This document shows positions 44,776 to 54,829 of a DNA stretch of 64,000 nt, piece by piece. Position numbers and translations under genes: made by a program. The notes under the pieces are model-generated. The model saw only the letters and a list, made by a program, of their open reading frames with translations, ran no database searches and was not told the DNA's origin. The first letter of the stretch is position 1; each line of letters starts with the position of its first letter. The DNA is from Thereva unica (taxonomy: Eukaryota; Arthropoda; Insecta; Diptera; Therevidae): assembly GCA_949987705.1 (NCBI GenBank), contig OX465283.1:134504101-134568100 (forward strand), written 5' to 3'.

Positions 44776-45195
44776 CTTGACTGAACATTCAATATTTGAA
44801 ATTTAATAAACATTAATCGCAACGAATTCGTTGGGTTTCATTTATTCAAATCATAGCTATCGGTAATCCACGTTACTGCAGTACTTTATAATAAACCATT
44901 TTTTTTTCGTAAAAGACAACTCCGTCGGATAATTCACGACATCATCTTAATTAGTGATGGAATCAACTGATTTGTTTCGTAAGCATTTTTTTGTTAATCA
45001 TTCTGCAGTGGTACATTAGATTGAACTGCTTCCTGCATCGCATCACGGTCATAATGATGCTAACGGTTCAGTTCTTGATTGAACGCATCGTTCAGGGATA
45101 GCATGTTGTCACAACTATGGCGAATTGCGTTCTTATTAGATGCGCATTCGATGAGACCATGGAATCAGCGATTGTATGGTCCCATTGGAATCGTC
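44776..45195. other. Non-coding interval
   Basis: No gene is recognised. The interval lies between the tail of the RNase H LINE and the decayed end of the next LINE. Confidence 0.45.
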
Positions 45196-46390
45196 CTCAA
45201 ATAAGCTCAAACGCTGGCACGCCTCTGGAATGTTTTGACAAAGATGACCATTTACCGTTCGCGCGTTCCCCGTTTACCTTTTTCCAATCTAGCGCTAAAT
45301 GGACAACTGCGGTATGTCGTTCAAGTATTGCGAAAGAGAATACACAGCGCCACATGTCGGCCCATTTGGTATTGGTAGACTTCATCATTGGCATTTTCAG
45401 AACCAACTACACTGCCATGCTATTTAGTGATCCGAGTCGAAGTTGGCACCTCGGTACGTTCGTAACATCATCAGACCCGAAAGGTAGCGGCGCGGCGGTC
45501 TATCAACACATGGTCTATTTGGTTGCGAGTGGCTCCATCAGGAGATACCCAGGTGGCTTTATGGATATCTTTACGCACAAATCTAGTACTTGCAACGACC
45601 AAGTTCTTACTTGCTGCTATCTCTATAACTCGCTGCCCGTTGTCATTAGTGTTTTCATGCAAGCTGTGGTTGTCGACATATTTCCTGTATGGGCTTCCGG
45701 CCTACTTTGGCGTTCAGATCTCCAAGCATGAGTTTCACATTATACCTGGGGCAGGCATTAAGTTCCCGTTCAACCAATTCGAAGAACCCTTCTTTATCAT
45801 CACCCAGGGACTGTTCTGTAGGTGCGTGAACGTTTATGAGGCTGATGTTCTTTAATTGACCTCGCACACGAAGGGAGCATAGCCTTCGTTTATTGCTTTA
45901 AAGCCGATAATGGTGGGCTTCTTTCTTTTAATGACCATAAAACCTACTCCGATTACATGGTGTTTTGTATGACAGCTGTAGTATACGTCATACTCAGGTT
46001 TTTGCAAAACACCATTCCCTGTCCATCTCATCTCCTGAATGGCGGTAATGTCAGCTTTATACTTTGACAGGGCATCGGCCAGATGTTGTATAGCTCGAGT
46101 TCTGTACAGAGTGCGAACATTCCTTTTTGGTTGCCGTGGTCGTCGTCCTTGATTCCAGTATCTGCAGTGGCGGATTTACCAAGAAGCAAAGGAAGCAAAT
46201 GCTTGGGGCCGCGCTTGGACAGGAGCCCCAAAAATTGAAAAAATTTGAAAACACATTCGAAAATTTGAAAAAACAAAAAAATAAAAAATGCAAAATGAAA
46301 AAATCCATGTAAACAAAATCGATTATTCATTGTCCCCAAACGATTTAAAATTAGTTCAAAACTGTATTTCGTGCGTACTCGTGAGAGTGG

Positions 46391-46565
46391 TTGCTTTACT
46401 CTCCACACACGGGCAATGTGTATTGTTTTGTTTGCCTGTTGTTTTGTCCAGGCACCACTCGCTTTAGTGGTGGCGGGTCTTCAGACTGGCGAAATTGTAA
46501 CGACGTGCAAAGTCATGAGGGTAATCAAAAACATCAGGATGCCCAGTTGACGGTTTTAGTTGGAC
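46391..46565 (+). pseudogene. hAT transposase, TTF/zinc-finger part
   Basis: LYSPHTGNVYCFVCLLFCP…FSGGGSSDWRNCNDVQSHEGNQKHQDA has the Cys-x2-Cys…His…His pattern of the TTF-type finger found at the N-terminus of ZMYM1-like hAT transposases. The frame is cut by the LINE at 46566 and resumes at 49907. Confidence 0.75.
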
Positions 46566-49500
46566 CATCCATCCATCCAATGGCGCTACAGCCCAAATCG
46601 AGCCTTGGCCTCCTCAAGGGCATTTCTCCAATTTTGACGGTCCCTTGCAGCATGTCTCCAGTTCCGGATGTTGAGCATTGACTCTGCGTCAGCCGTCACA
46701 GAGTCTATCCATCTCCTCCTGGGTCTACCTACTGGCCTACTTCCCGAAATTTCTGATGCCATAAGCCGTTTTGGGATGCGATTGTCCTCCATCCTGATCA
46801 CGTGGCCGGCTAGTCTCAGTCTGTTGATTTTTATTAAAGTTGAGAGTTGTGGGTCGTCAAAAATTTCATACAACTCGTTGTTGTATCTTCTTCGCCATAT
46901 TCCATCCTCTCTGATTGGGCCTATTATGCATCTGAGAATTTTCCTCTCGAACCTGTTGACTCGTTCCTCTATGTCCTGGGTCATAGTCCAAGTCTCGCTA
47001 CCATAACACAGTACTGGTCGTATTACTGTTTTGTAGAGTGAGAGTTTCGTTTTCCTGTGCACAAATCTTGAGTGCAGGATTTGTTTTTGGGCATAAAAGG
47101 CTCTATTAGCCAGTAGTATTCGTCTGGTTATTTCTTCTTTCTCTTCGTTTCTTTTTGTGATAGTAGACCCAAGGTAGACTGTTTTATCGACTACTTCTAG
47201 GTTATGTTCGTCGATGGTTATATTTCTTCCCATTCTAAATCGTCCTGCTCTGGATTGTTGCATAACCTTCGTTTTTCCTTCGTTAATCTTCAGGCCTATG
47301 TCCTTTGCCGCCTCTTTTAATTCGACATAGACTTCTTTTGCTGCCAAAAAGGACCTTCCCACGATGTTTACGTCATCCGCATATCCAAGTAATTGTACCG
47401 ACTGGGTAGCTATTGATGCACTTCTCTGGACTGACGTTTTCCTTATCACCCATTCTAGGGCCAGGTTGAAAAGCATGGGGGCCAGCCCATCTCCTTGTCT
47501 AAGCCCTTGACGTACTTCGAACTCCTCTGTTATAACATTCTGGATCCTCACTTTCGCCAGTGAGCTATTTGTGGCGCATTTGATCAGTTGTACCAACTTT
47601 GAAGGGATTCCTATTTCCGATAGGATCTCATATAGCCTCTCTCTGTTTATTGAATCATATGCCTGCTGAAAGTCGACAAATATCTGATATACATCTACAT
47701 TCCTTTCCCAGGTTTTCTCCAGAATTTGCCTTAAGGTCAGCAGTTGGTCCGATGTTGACCTGTTTGTCCTAAAACCAGCTTGATATTCTCCTATAAGGCC
47801 TTCCGCTATAGGTTCCAGTTTTTGTTTCACAAGGATTGTGAAGATTTTGTAGCTGGTGCTGAGGAGTGAAATGCCTCTGTAGTTTTTGCAGTTTAATTTA
47901 TCTCCTTTCTTGTATATTGGACATATAATCGCTTTCTTCCAGTCCTCTGGTATAACTTCTTCCTCCCAGATGGTGCATATGAGTTCGTGTAAAGTTTGTA
48001 GCAGTTGGGGTCCTCCTTCCTTTAGCAGCTCAACTGCTATTCCATCGGCGCCAGGCGATTTGTTGCTGCTCTGCCTTTTTACAGCTTCCCGCACCTCATC
48101 CAATGTTGGTGGTTCTATTGAGATGTTATCTTGGGGAATTACAAATGCCTCTGTCTCTGCATTCTCGTTTGATATGGAGATAGGGTTCAATAGGTTCTGA
48201 AAATACTCTCTCCACCTTTCCTTTATCCTATCAGGATCTGCCAACAAGTTCCCATCTATGTCCTTGCAGATGTCCGTTCTTGGCTGAAACTTGTTGGTGA
48301 TCTGGCGAGTTCCTTTGTACGCTTGTCTAATTCTCCCTTCATTGAAGTCTTCCTGTATCTGTAAGATTTTCCTATTTAGATATTCCCTCTTCTTTTTTCT
48401 GCATAACTTGTCTGCGGTTTTTCTTTTTTCCTTGAAGACTTCCATCCTTGCTCTTGTTGGCCTTGCAATGTACTCTCGGTGGCTCTGGTTTCTTTCTTCA
48501 ATTGCTGCTCTACAGTTTTGGTCAAACCAATCAATTCTAGTCTGTCTGGGGGCCCAGCCTAGTGCCTCTTCTGCTGCCCCCTTTATGCTGTTTTTGACCT
48601 GTTCCCATTTGTCATTGATGCTGGGCTGCTCATCTACCTCTCTCAAGTTTTGTACGACAGCATGTTGGTAGGCATCTCTTATTTCTTCCCGTTTTAGCTT
48701 ATCTATATCGTATTTTGGCTGAGTTTGCCCTCTATGCGTTTTAGTTGCTATCCGGGTTCTCAATTTCACTTTCACTAGATAGTGGTCCGAGCCACAGCAC
48801 GCTCCTCTCATTGTTCTTACGTCCAGTATACTCGTGGCCCCTCTTCTTTCAATTAGGACGTGGTCAATTTGATTATTAGTTCCTCCGTCTGGTGACTGCC
48901 ACGTCATCTTATGTATATCTTTGTGCGGGAACATTGTTGAGCTTACTACCATTGCGTTTGAGCTTGCGAAATCGATCAATCGACTACCATTGTCATTGGT
49001 AACGTTATGTAGGCTATGCTTTCCTATGACTCCTAGGAACTCCTCTTCTTTTCCTACTTTGGCATTCATATCTCCAAGCACCATTTTAATATCGTTTGAC
49101 GGTATTAACCTGATGGTGTTTGTTAGCTCTTGGTAGAATTCCTCTTTGTCCTCATCCGTTTTCTCTTCTGTGGGCGCGTGGACGTTTATAAGACTGATGT
49201 TATGTAACCTTGTCTTAATGCGAAGTGTGCATATTCTATTGCTGACTGGTTTGAAGTCCAGAATCAGAGATTTCATTTCCTTCTCTACGATGAATGCTAC
49301 TCCGAACTCTCTTCTTCCATTTGATGATCCGCTGGAGAGTACCGTGTGGGTTTTTAGATCCATTATCCCACTGTGGGTCCATTTTGTTTCCTGAAGGGCT
49401 GTGATCCTTATGCCATATTTTTTTAATACTAATAAAAGCGAACGCAGAGCGCCCGTTCTGTTGAGCGTCCTAACGTTCCATGTTCCAAGATCGTATTCCA

Positions 49501-49893
49501 TATTCCGTTGCCTGAGTCGTTGCCGTTGAGTCCGTCCTGTCCGAGGCCTGCCTTGAGGATTCGTGACGGGTAGGTTTTTACGGTGAAAGGTTGTCAGCCT
49601 GCCGCCCAACCCCCAACCTGGAGGACCAGTCCGGTATTTGCTTCGTTTTGAGGCGCGAAACACTCGCCTTTCACCCTCCTCAGTCTGTTACTCTTGCGTA
49701 CACAAGAGCATCCAGGGGACACCCGATGTAAAATCTACATCTTCGTGGAGGTTGAGGTAGGATTCGGTAGCATATCGGAAAATCTTAGATCGTGAAGACC
49801 TTAGATCGCAGGTGGCGTTACCCAGGATTTATCTCTTTGACGTACCGGCACCATCAATGGTCCCTGAGGCCTTGCTACCATTTGACCCCCCAA
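46566..49893 (-). mobile_element. Full-length LINE, innermost level of the nest
   Basis: A 13-bp target duplication GTTTTAGTTGGAC (46553-46565 and 49894-49906) brackets 3328 bp. The 3' end on the minus strand is a short (GGAT)n tail. The 5' untranslated region is 49664-49893. It contains one intact 1025-codon ORF. A complete 5' end, perfect TSD and open ORF point to a recent insertion. Confidence 0.92.
46586..49663 (-). CDS. LINE ORF: APE endonuclease plus reverse transcriptase, intact
   Basis: 1025 residues. APE endonuclease is at ~55-300: GTWNVRTLN (60-68), LQETKW with Glu ~92, INVHAPTEE, LGDMNAKVG with Asp ~198 and Asn ~200, NQIDHVLIERR, and GSDHYLVK with the final Asp-His at ~293-294. 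A basic linker (380-450) follows. RT is at ~520-800: KSPGADGIAVELLKEG, NYRGISLLSTSYKI, YQAGFRTNRSTSDQ, IFVDFQQAYDSINR (661-674), RQGLRQGDGLAPMLFN and the catalytic YADD (761-764). The C-terminal tail is GRPRRRWIDSVTADAESML…NWRNALEEAKARFGL. All catalytic residues expected for both enzymes are visible. It nicks target DNA and reverse-transcribes its own RNA there. It resembles RTE-like elements annotated as craniofacial development protein 2-like; the clade is an inference. Confidence 0.9.
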   Translation of the reverse strand: MFRASKRSKYRTGPPGWGLGGRLTTFHRKNLPVTNPQGRPRTGRTQRQRLRQRNMEYDLGTWNVRTLNRTGALRSLLLVLKKYGIRITALQETKWTHSGIMDLKTHTVLSSGSSNGRREFGVAFIVEKEMKSLILDFKPVSNRICTLRIKTRLHNISLINVHAPTEEKTDEDKEEFYQELTNTIRLIPSNDIKMVLGDMNAKVGKEEEFLGVIGKHSLHNVTNDNGSRLIDFASSNAMVVSSTMFPHKDIHKMTWQSPDGGTNNQIDHVLIERRGATSILDVRTMRGACCGSDHYLVKVKLRTRIATKTHRGQTQPKYDIDKLKREEIRDAYQHAVVQNLREVDEQPSINDKWEQVKNSIKGAAEEALGWAPRQTRIDWFDQNCRAAIEERNQSHREYIARPTRARMEVFKEKRKTADKLCRKKKREYLNRKILQIQEDFNEGRIRQAYKGTRQITNKFQPRTDICKDIDGNLLADPDRIKERWREYFQNLLNPISISNENAETEAFVIPQDNISIEPPTLDEVREAVKRQSSNKSPGADGIAVELLKEGGPQLLQTLHELICTIWEEEVIPEDWKKAIICPIYKKGDKLNCKNYRGISLLSTSYKIFTILVKQKLEPIAEGLIGEYQAGFRTNRSTSDQLLTLRQILEKTWERNVDVYQIFVDFQQAYDSINRERLYEILSEIGIPSKLVQLIKCATNSSLAKVRIQNVITEEFEVRQGLRQGDGLAPMLFNLALEWVIRKTSVQRSASIATQSVQLLGYADDVNIVGRSFLAAKEVYVELKEAAKDIGLKINEGKTKVMQQSRAGRFRMGRNITIDEHNLEVVDKTVYLGSTITKRNEEKEEITRRILLANRAFYAQKQILHSRFVHRKTKLSLYKTVIRPVLCYGSETWTMTQDIEERVNRFERKILRCIIGPIREDGIWRRRYNNELYEIFDDPQLSTLIKINRLRLAGHVIRMEDNRIPKRLMASEISGSRPVGRPRRRWIDSVTADAESMLNIRNWRHAARDRQNWRNALEEAKARFGL

Positions 49894-49906
49894 GTTTTAG
49901 TTGGAC

Positions 49907-51580
49907 AACGACAGTTTAATGTTTCATGTGATCTTACCGAACAAATCGATAAGGATCGTAAATACTGGATAGATGTACTTAAGCGTGTTATTGCAGTCAT
50001 TCGAACGATAGCGCAACAAGCCATAGCCTTTAGAGGGTCGGATGAGAAGTTTGGAGAATCACATTGTGGCAATTTTATTAGTTTATTAGAACTGATGGCT
50101 CAATTCGATCCGTTTTCGAAAAACCATATTGATATGAAGGGCAATTTCGGTAGTGGTAATACGTCGTATTTATCTAAAACAACTTGCGATGAATTGATCC
50201 ACCTAATGGCAAACAAAGTTCGGAAATCTATTTTTGAAGATGTAATTGCTGCAGGGTACTTTAGTGTTTCAGCCGACTTCACGTCTGATGTATCTCATAT
50301 TGATCAATTAACTGTCGTAGTTTGTTATGTATGTTCTACAACTGGTTTACCTGTAGAAAGGTTTTTGGCCTTTCTTGAGATAGAAAGTCATACTGGAAGG
50401 TACTTAGCAAAAACTACTTTAGAGTATTTAGTTAACGGCGGGTTTAATTTCGATTTGTGTAGAGGCAGGCACTTTTAGAGGAAAATCCTTTTACGTGTTA
50501 TATACCGTATTCTGCTAACTCATTGAATTTAGTTGGACAATCTTCTGTAGCGTCGTGCTTAGAAGCAGTGATTTTTTTTGGTATAATTCAAGCTATTTAT
50601 GTATTCTTCGCAGGTTCAACGAAACGAGCTGTTTCGACGAACTATGATAAAATAACTGATACTTTACAAAAGATCGCAGATGATCGTGATCTCGACGGTG
50701 ATACTCGAAACCAACCATCAAGTTTAGTAAAGAGTATGGAGAATCTTGAATTCGTTTTCATTATGATTTTTTGGGGATCAGTCCTTCACGAATTTAAAAA
50801 GCATCAGCTACTTTACAAAATCCGTCGATTTCTCTTGAAACATGTGCGAACTTCTACACTGCGTTAATTACGTTCGTGGAGAATTATCGTGATGACTTTT
50901 TGGATATCGAAGCCAAAGCGAAGGAGTTTGTTCCTGGTTCTGATTATAAAGCGAACACGCAAAGAACAAGACGCTGAAAGACACAATGTAACGACGGGCC
51001 TGCTCCAGATGCGCTTGTAAATCTGTCTCCGCGTGATAGTTTTCGAATAAAATCGTTTCTTCCGATGATCGATTCTTTGACAACCAACTTGCGACAACGC
51101 GCTACGGCATACACTGATATCGCGGCTAAATTCTCTTTTTTGTCAACTTAAATGCCTCGAAGGAGAAATCACAGAAAGTTTTGAAAGACTGATGGAAGAC
51201 TATCAAAATGATTTTAACATGAACATTGTGACTGAAATTCAAAATTTTCACATCTATGTGAGACAGGTATACGGAAACGAGTCTCGTAAAACATTCGTTG
51301 AATTGTACCAAATCATTTTCAAGGATGAATTGTTTTCAGCGTTTTCAAATGTTGAATGCCTCATAAGGCTATTCCTTACACTAACGATAAATAATAGTAT
51401 ACAGGGGAGAGATCGTTCAGGGCATTGAAAAGCGCCAAAAATTATTTACGCTCATCGATGTACCATGAAAAAGTAAGTGATTTGGGCTTACTGTTTATCG
51501 AAAAAGCAAGCTTCAAAAACTTGACTTTGATGATGTCATTCATCAATTTACGACTGAGAAAAGTAGGGAAAAATTGTAAT
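49907..51580 (+). pseudogene. hAT transposase, catalytic and dimerisation parts (decayed)
   Basis: After the LINE, reading resumes with LTEQIDKDRKYWIDVLKRVIAVI, AIAFRGSDEKFGESHCGNFISLLELMAQFDPF, SYLSKTTCDELIHLM and YFSVSADFTSDVSHIDQLTVVV (catalytic-Asp region), then PVERFLAFLEIESHTG. It is broken near 50478. It continues with HSLNLVGQSSV-like sequence and FFGIIQAIYVFFAGSTKR, then LYTNYDKI-like sequence, decayed blocks with several stops, and the hAT dimerisation end GERSF-…KNYLRSSMYHEKVSDLGLLFIEKASF near 51430-51520. The N-terminal ~34 codons of the open frame at 49792-50478 are LINE antisense sequence and not transposase. Confidence 0.85.
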
Positions 51581-51850
51581 TAGTTATTAAATTACGAGTA
51601 AACTGAATAATATATTGATTTTGCAAAATTAACTGGTTATTTATTATTTTAAAATATGGGGGGGGGGGTAATTTTAGATTGAGGGCCCCGAAAATCTGAG
51701 ATTGGATAAATCCGGCACTGAGTATCCGAGGCATGTTACTCCTGTAATAATTGTTTTTACGGGTGAGTTTATTAGCCTCACGCCAACCTTAATTGCTTAC
51801 TTCTCTCATAGAATAGTTACCAGTGGCCACCGCTAGGAGGTTCTGTTCGC

Positions 51851-52430
51851 ACTTTCATCAGTCTGAAATAGTTGCTAAAAGTTATTCCCCTATTCTGCTG
51901 ATGATTGACCACCTCTGTAACTAACTAGGTTAAACTAAATTAAATTGTTACTCCAACTCAAGTGTTAATCAACCCAGATTTTTCTATTTCTTTTGGCAAA
52001 AAAAAAAAAAACAAGATATCAAACATTAGATCTACGCTAGTATGGAAAAGGTTCAAAATTATCTAAATTAACATCGATATTCATTTGGAAAACACCTTTA
52101 CGTAATTTTTTGTTAAGACATCTTTAAGATTAAATTCATCAACCTAACGGAAGATACTATCATTTTTGTCTCTCGTCATTTATTCTATATTATTTCCACG
52201 ATTTAATTAAAACTCCTTTATTTAAACATAATCAACAAACAGAATATTTTTTTTTTGATTTCCAAACGATCAACTATACTTTGATAGGGTCAGTGTTGGA
52301 TCAATATAAAAAAACAGCCAAATTTCAAATATTAAATATAAATAAAATTTCATATCTTATCTTATATGTGGATATTAGCACAACAAAATATATTATATCA
52401 ATTCTTATTCATGAGAAGAAAAAAAAATTA
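51851..52430. other. Spacer upstream of gene 4
   Basis: No gene is seen. From about 52140 the sequence resembles the upstream regions of the other array genes (GGAAGATACT, TACTTTGATAGGGTCAGTGTTGGATCA near 52275), so the homologous gene unit starts at least ~430 bp before the ATG. It also holds a (T)n/(A)n-rich stretch near 52000. Confidence 0.5.
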
Positions 52431-52487
52431 AACATTGTCGTTTTGTGCTGAAATTATCTCCAAACTCGTTACCTTCTAAATATAAAA
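52352..52487 (+). promoter_or_regulatory. Gene 4 promoter: tandem GATA-type block, TTATCT, TATA box
   Basis: ATATCTTATCTTATATG (52352-52368), TTATCT at 52454-52459 and TATAAAA at 52481-52487. It has the same order as the other genes but slightly different spacing, and the region between TATA and ATG is more diverged (TGGCCAGTTAGTGG). Confidence 0.58.
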
Positions 52488-52569
52488 TGGGTTTCAGTAC
52501 TCTATGGCCAGTTAGTGGTTTTCTGGTTTTCCGAATCGAAAGCGTGTAATTTAAATACAAAAATTTATA

Positions 52570-53778
52570 ATGAAGTTTTTAATTTTAATTTGGTGTTTAT
52601 TTTCAATATTCTATAAAAGTACTGCCAATTCAGTTTGTTCTATAGAAGCATTTGTGCAGTATCACCCAACAGCTATAGGACTTCGTTCTTTTGGAGATGA
52701 TTTCATAATTTCGAATTTAAAAAACATCAAAGCAATTTCGTCAGAAGGAAGTATTTTTCTACATTGCGAATCGTTTAGTTATAATAAGGAGTTCCAATTA
52801 TCAAATAGTGATCATGAATTATTGTGCAAGAATGGTGGACTTATTGTATCAATTGGAGAAAAATGGTATAGTTTGAACGCACAACTAAATTGCGAGAATC
52901 AACTATCGTTTTATCATGTAGAAAGTAAATATTGTAACCAACAAGCACTTGCATTTGGCATAAATATAAAAGACATCCCACTTGTTCTTGCTGAAGTTTG
53001 TTATAATTTCAACAGTATGAAAATAGAATACATTCATTATTACACTACAAGCAGACGAAATATTTTTCTTGATAAGCAGATTGATCATAATCCAAATTCT
53101 GCAAATGTAAGTGAAATGATTGATGAAAATAAATTTACCTTTAACCATCAATATAATGTTGCTATAGCCATTCAAAATAACTTAACAGTGCACAGACCTC
53201 AAGTGAAATTGATTGACTATGAATTACGTGAACTTGTTGCAAACGCAAATTTCAACAACATACTCAAAAATTTGGACAAAGAAAACGGACTGCCACTAGT
53301 GCCTTGGTGGAAACCTTTAAAAGACGGAAATTGGATAACCTATCAACAAATTTTAAAAACTTATACACACAATCAAAATTTTAGTGTTTTTACGGGGACA
53401 TCCCATAAGGCCAGCTATCCAGGAAATTTCTTCAGCAGTCTTGATGTTGATCTTACATACGAAATAAATTCCGAAGAAAACAATATACCGCTGTATATTT
53501 GGAGTTATGTGAAGATGAGAAATGAAACAAGTAATTATAACGATGTAGTTATAATTGGCCTAAATACGCCATTTTTTGTTATTTCGCAAATTTTGTGCAC
53601 TGACATATGCTCGGCGATAACTTGGCTAGCAGAACTTGAGGTAACAAGGAAAATGCCAGCTTTTGGATATATATTTTGTTGTGACCCAGATGAAGTTGGG
53701 GCAATTCTGGAAGGATTCCCAAAAACTGGAAAATTTTCAAATTATAAACTTGTAGAACCAACTATCGAAGAAATTTAA
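52570..53778 (+). CDS. Secreted dsRNase-like pseudonuclease, gene 4
   Basis: 402 residues; signal peptide MKFLILIWCLFSIFYKSTAN. This is one of the two more diverged members: N-terminal domain states include AFVQYHP, EGSIFLHCESF, EKWYSLNAQLNC and KDIPLVLAEVCYNF. The C-terminal fold signature is intact (FTGTSHKASYP, IPLYIWSYVK, VIIGLNTPFF, LCTDIC, GYIFCC). The catalytic-site equivalents are L219-R220-E221, K251 and Q259, again with no nuclease triad. It lacks the Cys present near residue 289 in the other four (FFSSLD against FLCSAD), so one disulphide may be missing. The C-terminal tail (NYKLVEPTIEEI) is unique. The intact frame under clear divergence suggests purifying selection on the protein. 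Confidence 0.88.
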   Translation: MKFLILIWCLFSIFYKSTANSVCSIEAFVQYHPTAIGLRSFGDDFIISNLKNIKAISSEGSIFLHCESFSYNKEFQLSNSDHELLCKNGGLIVSIGEKWYSLNAQLNCENQLSFYHVESKYCNQQALAFGINIKDIPLVLAEVCYNFNSMKIEYIHYYTTSRRNIFLDKQIDHNPNSANVSEMIDENKFTFNHQYNVAIAIQNNLTVHRPQVKLIDYELRELVANANFNNILKNLDKENGLPLVPWWKPLKDGNWITYQQILKTYTHNQNFSVFTGTSHKASYPGNFFSSLDVDLTYEINSEENNIPLYIWSYVKMRNETSNYNDVVIIGLNTPFFVISQILCTDICSAITWLAELEVTRKMPAFGYIFCCDPDEVGAILEGFPKTGKFSNYKLVEPTIEEI

Positions 53779-53939
53779 AATATTATGAACACTCTAATTT
53801 TATGTTATTCATATATTTGTGAATTATAAAACAAAATATGTCTTTTTCGTTTTATTTTAATTTTCATTTACAAGATAATATATACTCTTTCCCTAATTTT
53901 AATATCTTTCAGGAGCACAACGTACAATATTATTCATAA

Positions 53940-54170
53940 GAGTTCTTCTTCAATGGCTGTGTAACCCAATTCGAGCGTTTTTCTCCATCAGCTTTTTTCT
54001 GCAGACGTCTCTCTGTTTCACAGCTTGTATCCAGTTTATTGTCTTGAGAAGTGCTGCATCGGCCTTAACATTGTCTTCCCACCTTGACCGTGGTTTGCCA
54101 ACTGGTCTTTTGCGATCTGGTAGTAGGTCTAGGGCTTTTTTTGGTAGCCTTGAGTCATCCATTCATTGGA
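53940..54170 (-). pseudogene. LINE ORF C-terminal fragment
   Basis: The minus strand reads RPVGKPRSRWEDNVKADAAL…INWIQAVKQRDVCRKKLMEKNARIGL. This is the same Arg-rich C-terminal tail as in the intact LINE, from a different family. It stands behind gene 4 in the same relative place as the LINE tails behind genes 1 and 2. Confidence 0.75.
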
Positions 54171-54398
54171 CATGATCGGTCCTACGTAAACACGATAAAT
54201 ATGAAAGTGCGACTATTTTTGTTTCGCTAAAAGAAGAGGGTCGCTTAAACCAAAGTCTAGAAGTTAACTAGTCCTTCATTTTCATATGGTTAATGAGTGA
54301 AAGGCGAACAGCTATATGCACAAATTCTTCAAACGAAGATGTGGGGAAGATTTTATGATTTTATATGGGCATAAACTTGATGTACAGCTTTTTCACAT

Positions 54399-54651
54399 CG
54401 AGGGTTTCCTGCCAGAAGGGCGTATCCACAAAATCGCGATTTTGAGCGTATAAAATTTATTAAATTTTTTACGGTTTGTTTTGACAAAACTCATCAAGTG
54501 AATAAAAGTATCCAAAACATACGCCTAAAAACATTTATTTTCGATGATAAGCAATATGAAAAAAAAAAAATTCACCGATTTTTGAAATGTTTTTATTGAA
54601 GCCTCTAAATCCATGTTTTTGTTGATACGCCCTTCTGGCAGGAAACCCTCG
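54399..54651. mobile_element. 253-bp TIR element nested in the hAT-type element
   Basis: The left end CGAGGGTTTCCTGCCAGAAG and the right end CTTCTGGCAGGAAACCCTCG are exact inverted repeats, continuing to about 28 bp (GGCGTATC). The flanking duplication is ACAT (54395-54398 and 54652-54655). The interior is AT-rich. The superfamily is not assigned. Confidence 0.82.
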
Positions 54652-54654
54652 ACA

Positions 54655-54805
54655 TTAAATTCACCCATTAGCAAATCAATTTAAAATTCACCTTTACAAT
54701 TAAAATTCACCTTTTTGCAACTTAAATTCACCTTTTCGCAAAAAAAATTCATCCTTTTGCAAATGAAATTCACCCTTTAGCAAATCAAATTCACCCATTC
54801 GAAAA
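54655..54805 (-). repeat. ~21-bp minisatellite (AAATTCACC(C/T)TTT)
   Basis: About seven imperfect copies of an AAATTCACCTTTTNGCAAAT unit. On the minus strand they spell a run of KGEF-like repeats, which explains the short frame there. Not considered a gene. Confidence 0.75.
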
Positions 54806-54829
54806 ATAAGTACTTCTACATTATATATT

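Larger units (their letters stand above)
46165..51720 (+). mobile_element. hAT transposon (ZMYM1-like transposase), middle level of the nest
   Basis: The ends are CAGTGGCGGATTTA at the left and, on the opposite strand at the right, CAGTGCCGGATTTA. They are flanked by an 8-bp duplication AGTATCTG / AGTATCCG (46157-46164 and 51721-51728, one mismatch). It is inserted in the LINE endonuclease and itself split by a complete LINE at 46566-49893. Net length without the LINE is about 2.2 kb. The transposase is decayed. Confidence 0.88.
45196..51850 (-). mobile_element. LINE endonuclease fragment split by a hAT insertion (outer level of a nest)
   Basis: On the minus strand, 51721-~51850 leads into 46156-~45470 across the hAT element. 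Joined conceptually, these read the APE endonuclease start (NVRTLYRTRAIQHL, KADITAIQEMRW), then NISLINVHAPTEQS, LGDLNAKVG, DNGQRVIEIAASKNL and WVSPDGATRNQIDHVLIDRR. Sequence down to ~45196 looks like the following linker. There is at least one frameshift, and the RT is missing. The limits are approximate. Confidence 0.75.

Noticed and set aside
45117..45731. 204-codon plus-strand frame
   Set aside because: It is antisense to the decayed LINE endonuclease on the minus strand, which carries the recognisable motifs.
49792..49906. N-terminal start of the hAT frame at 49792
   Set aside because: The first ~34 codons lie in the 5' UTR of the inserted LINE, on the other strand; the transposase begins after the target duplication.
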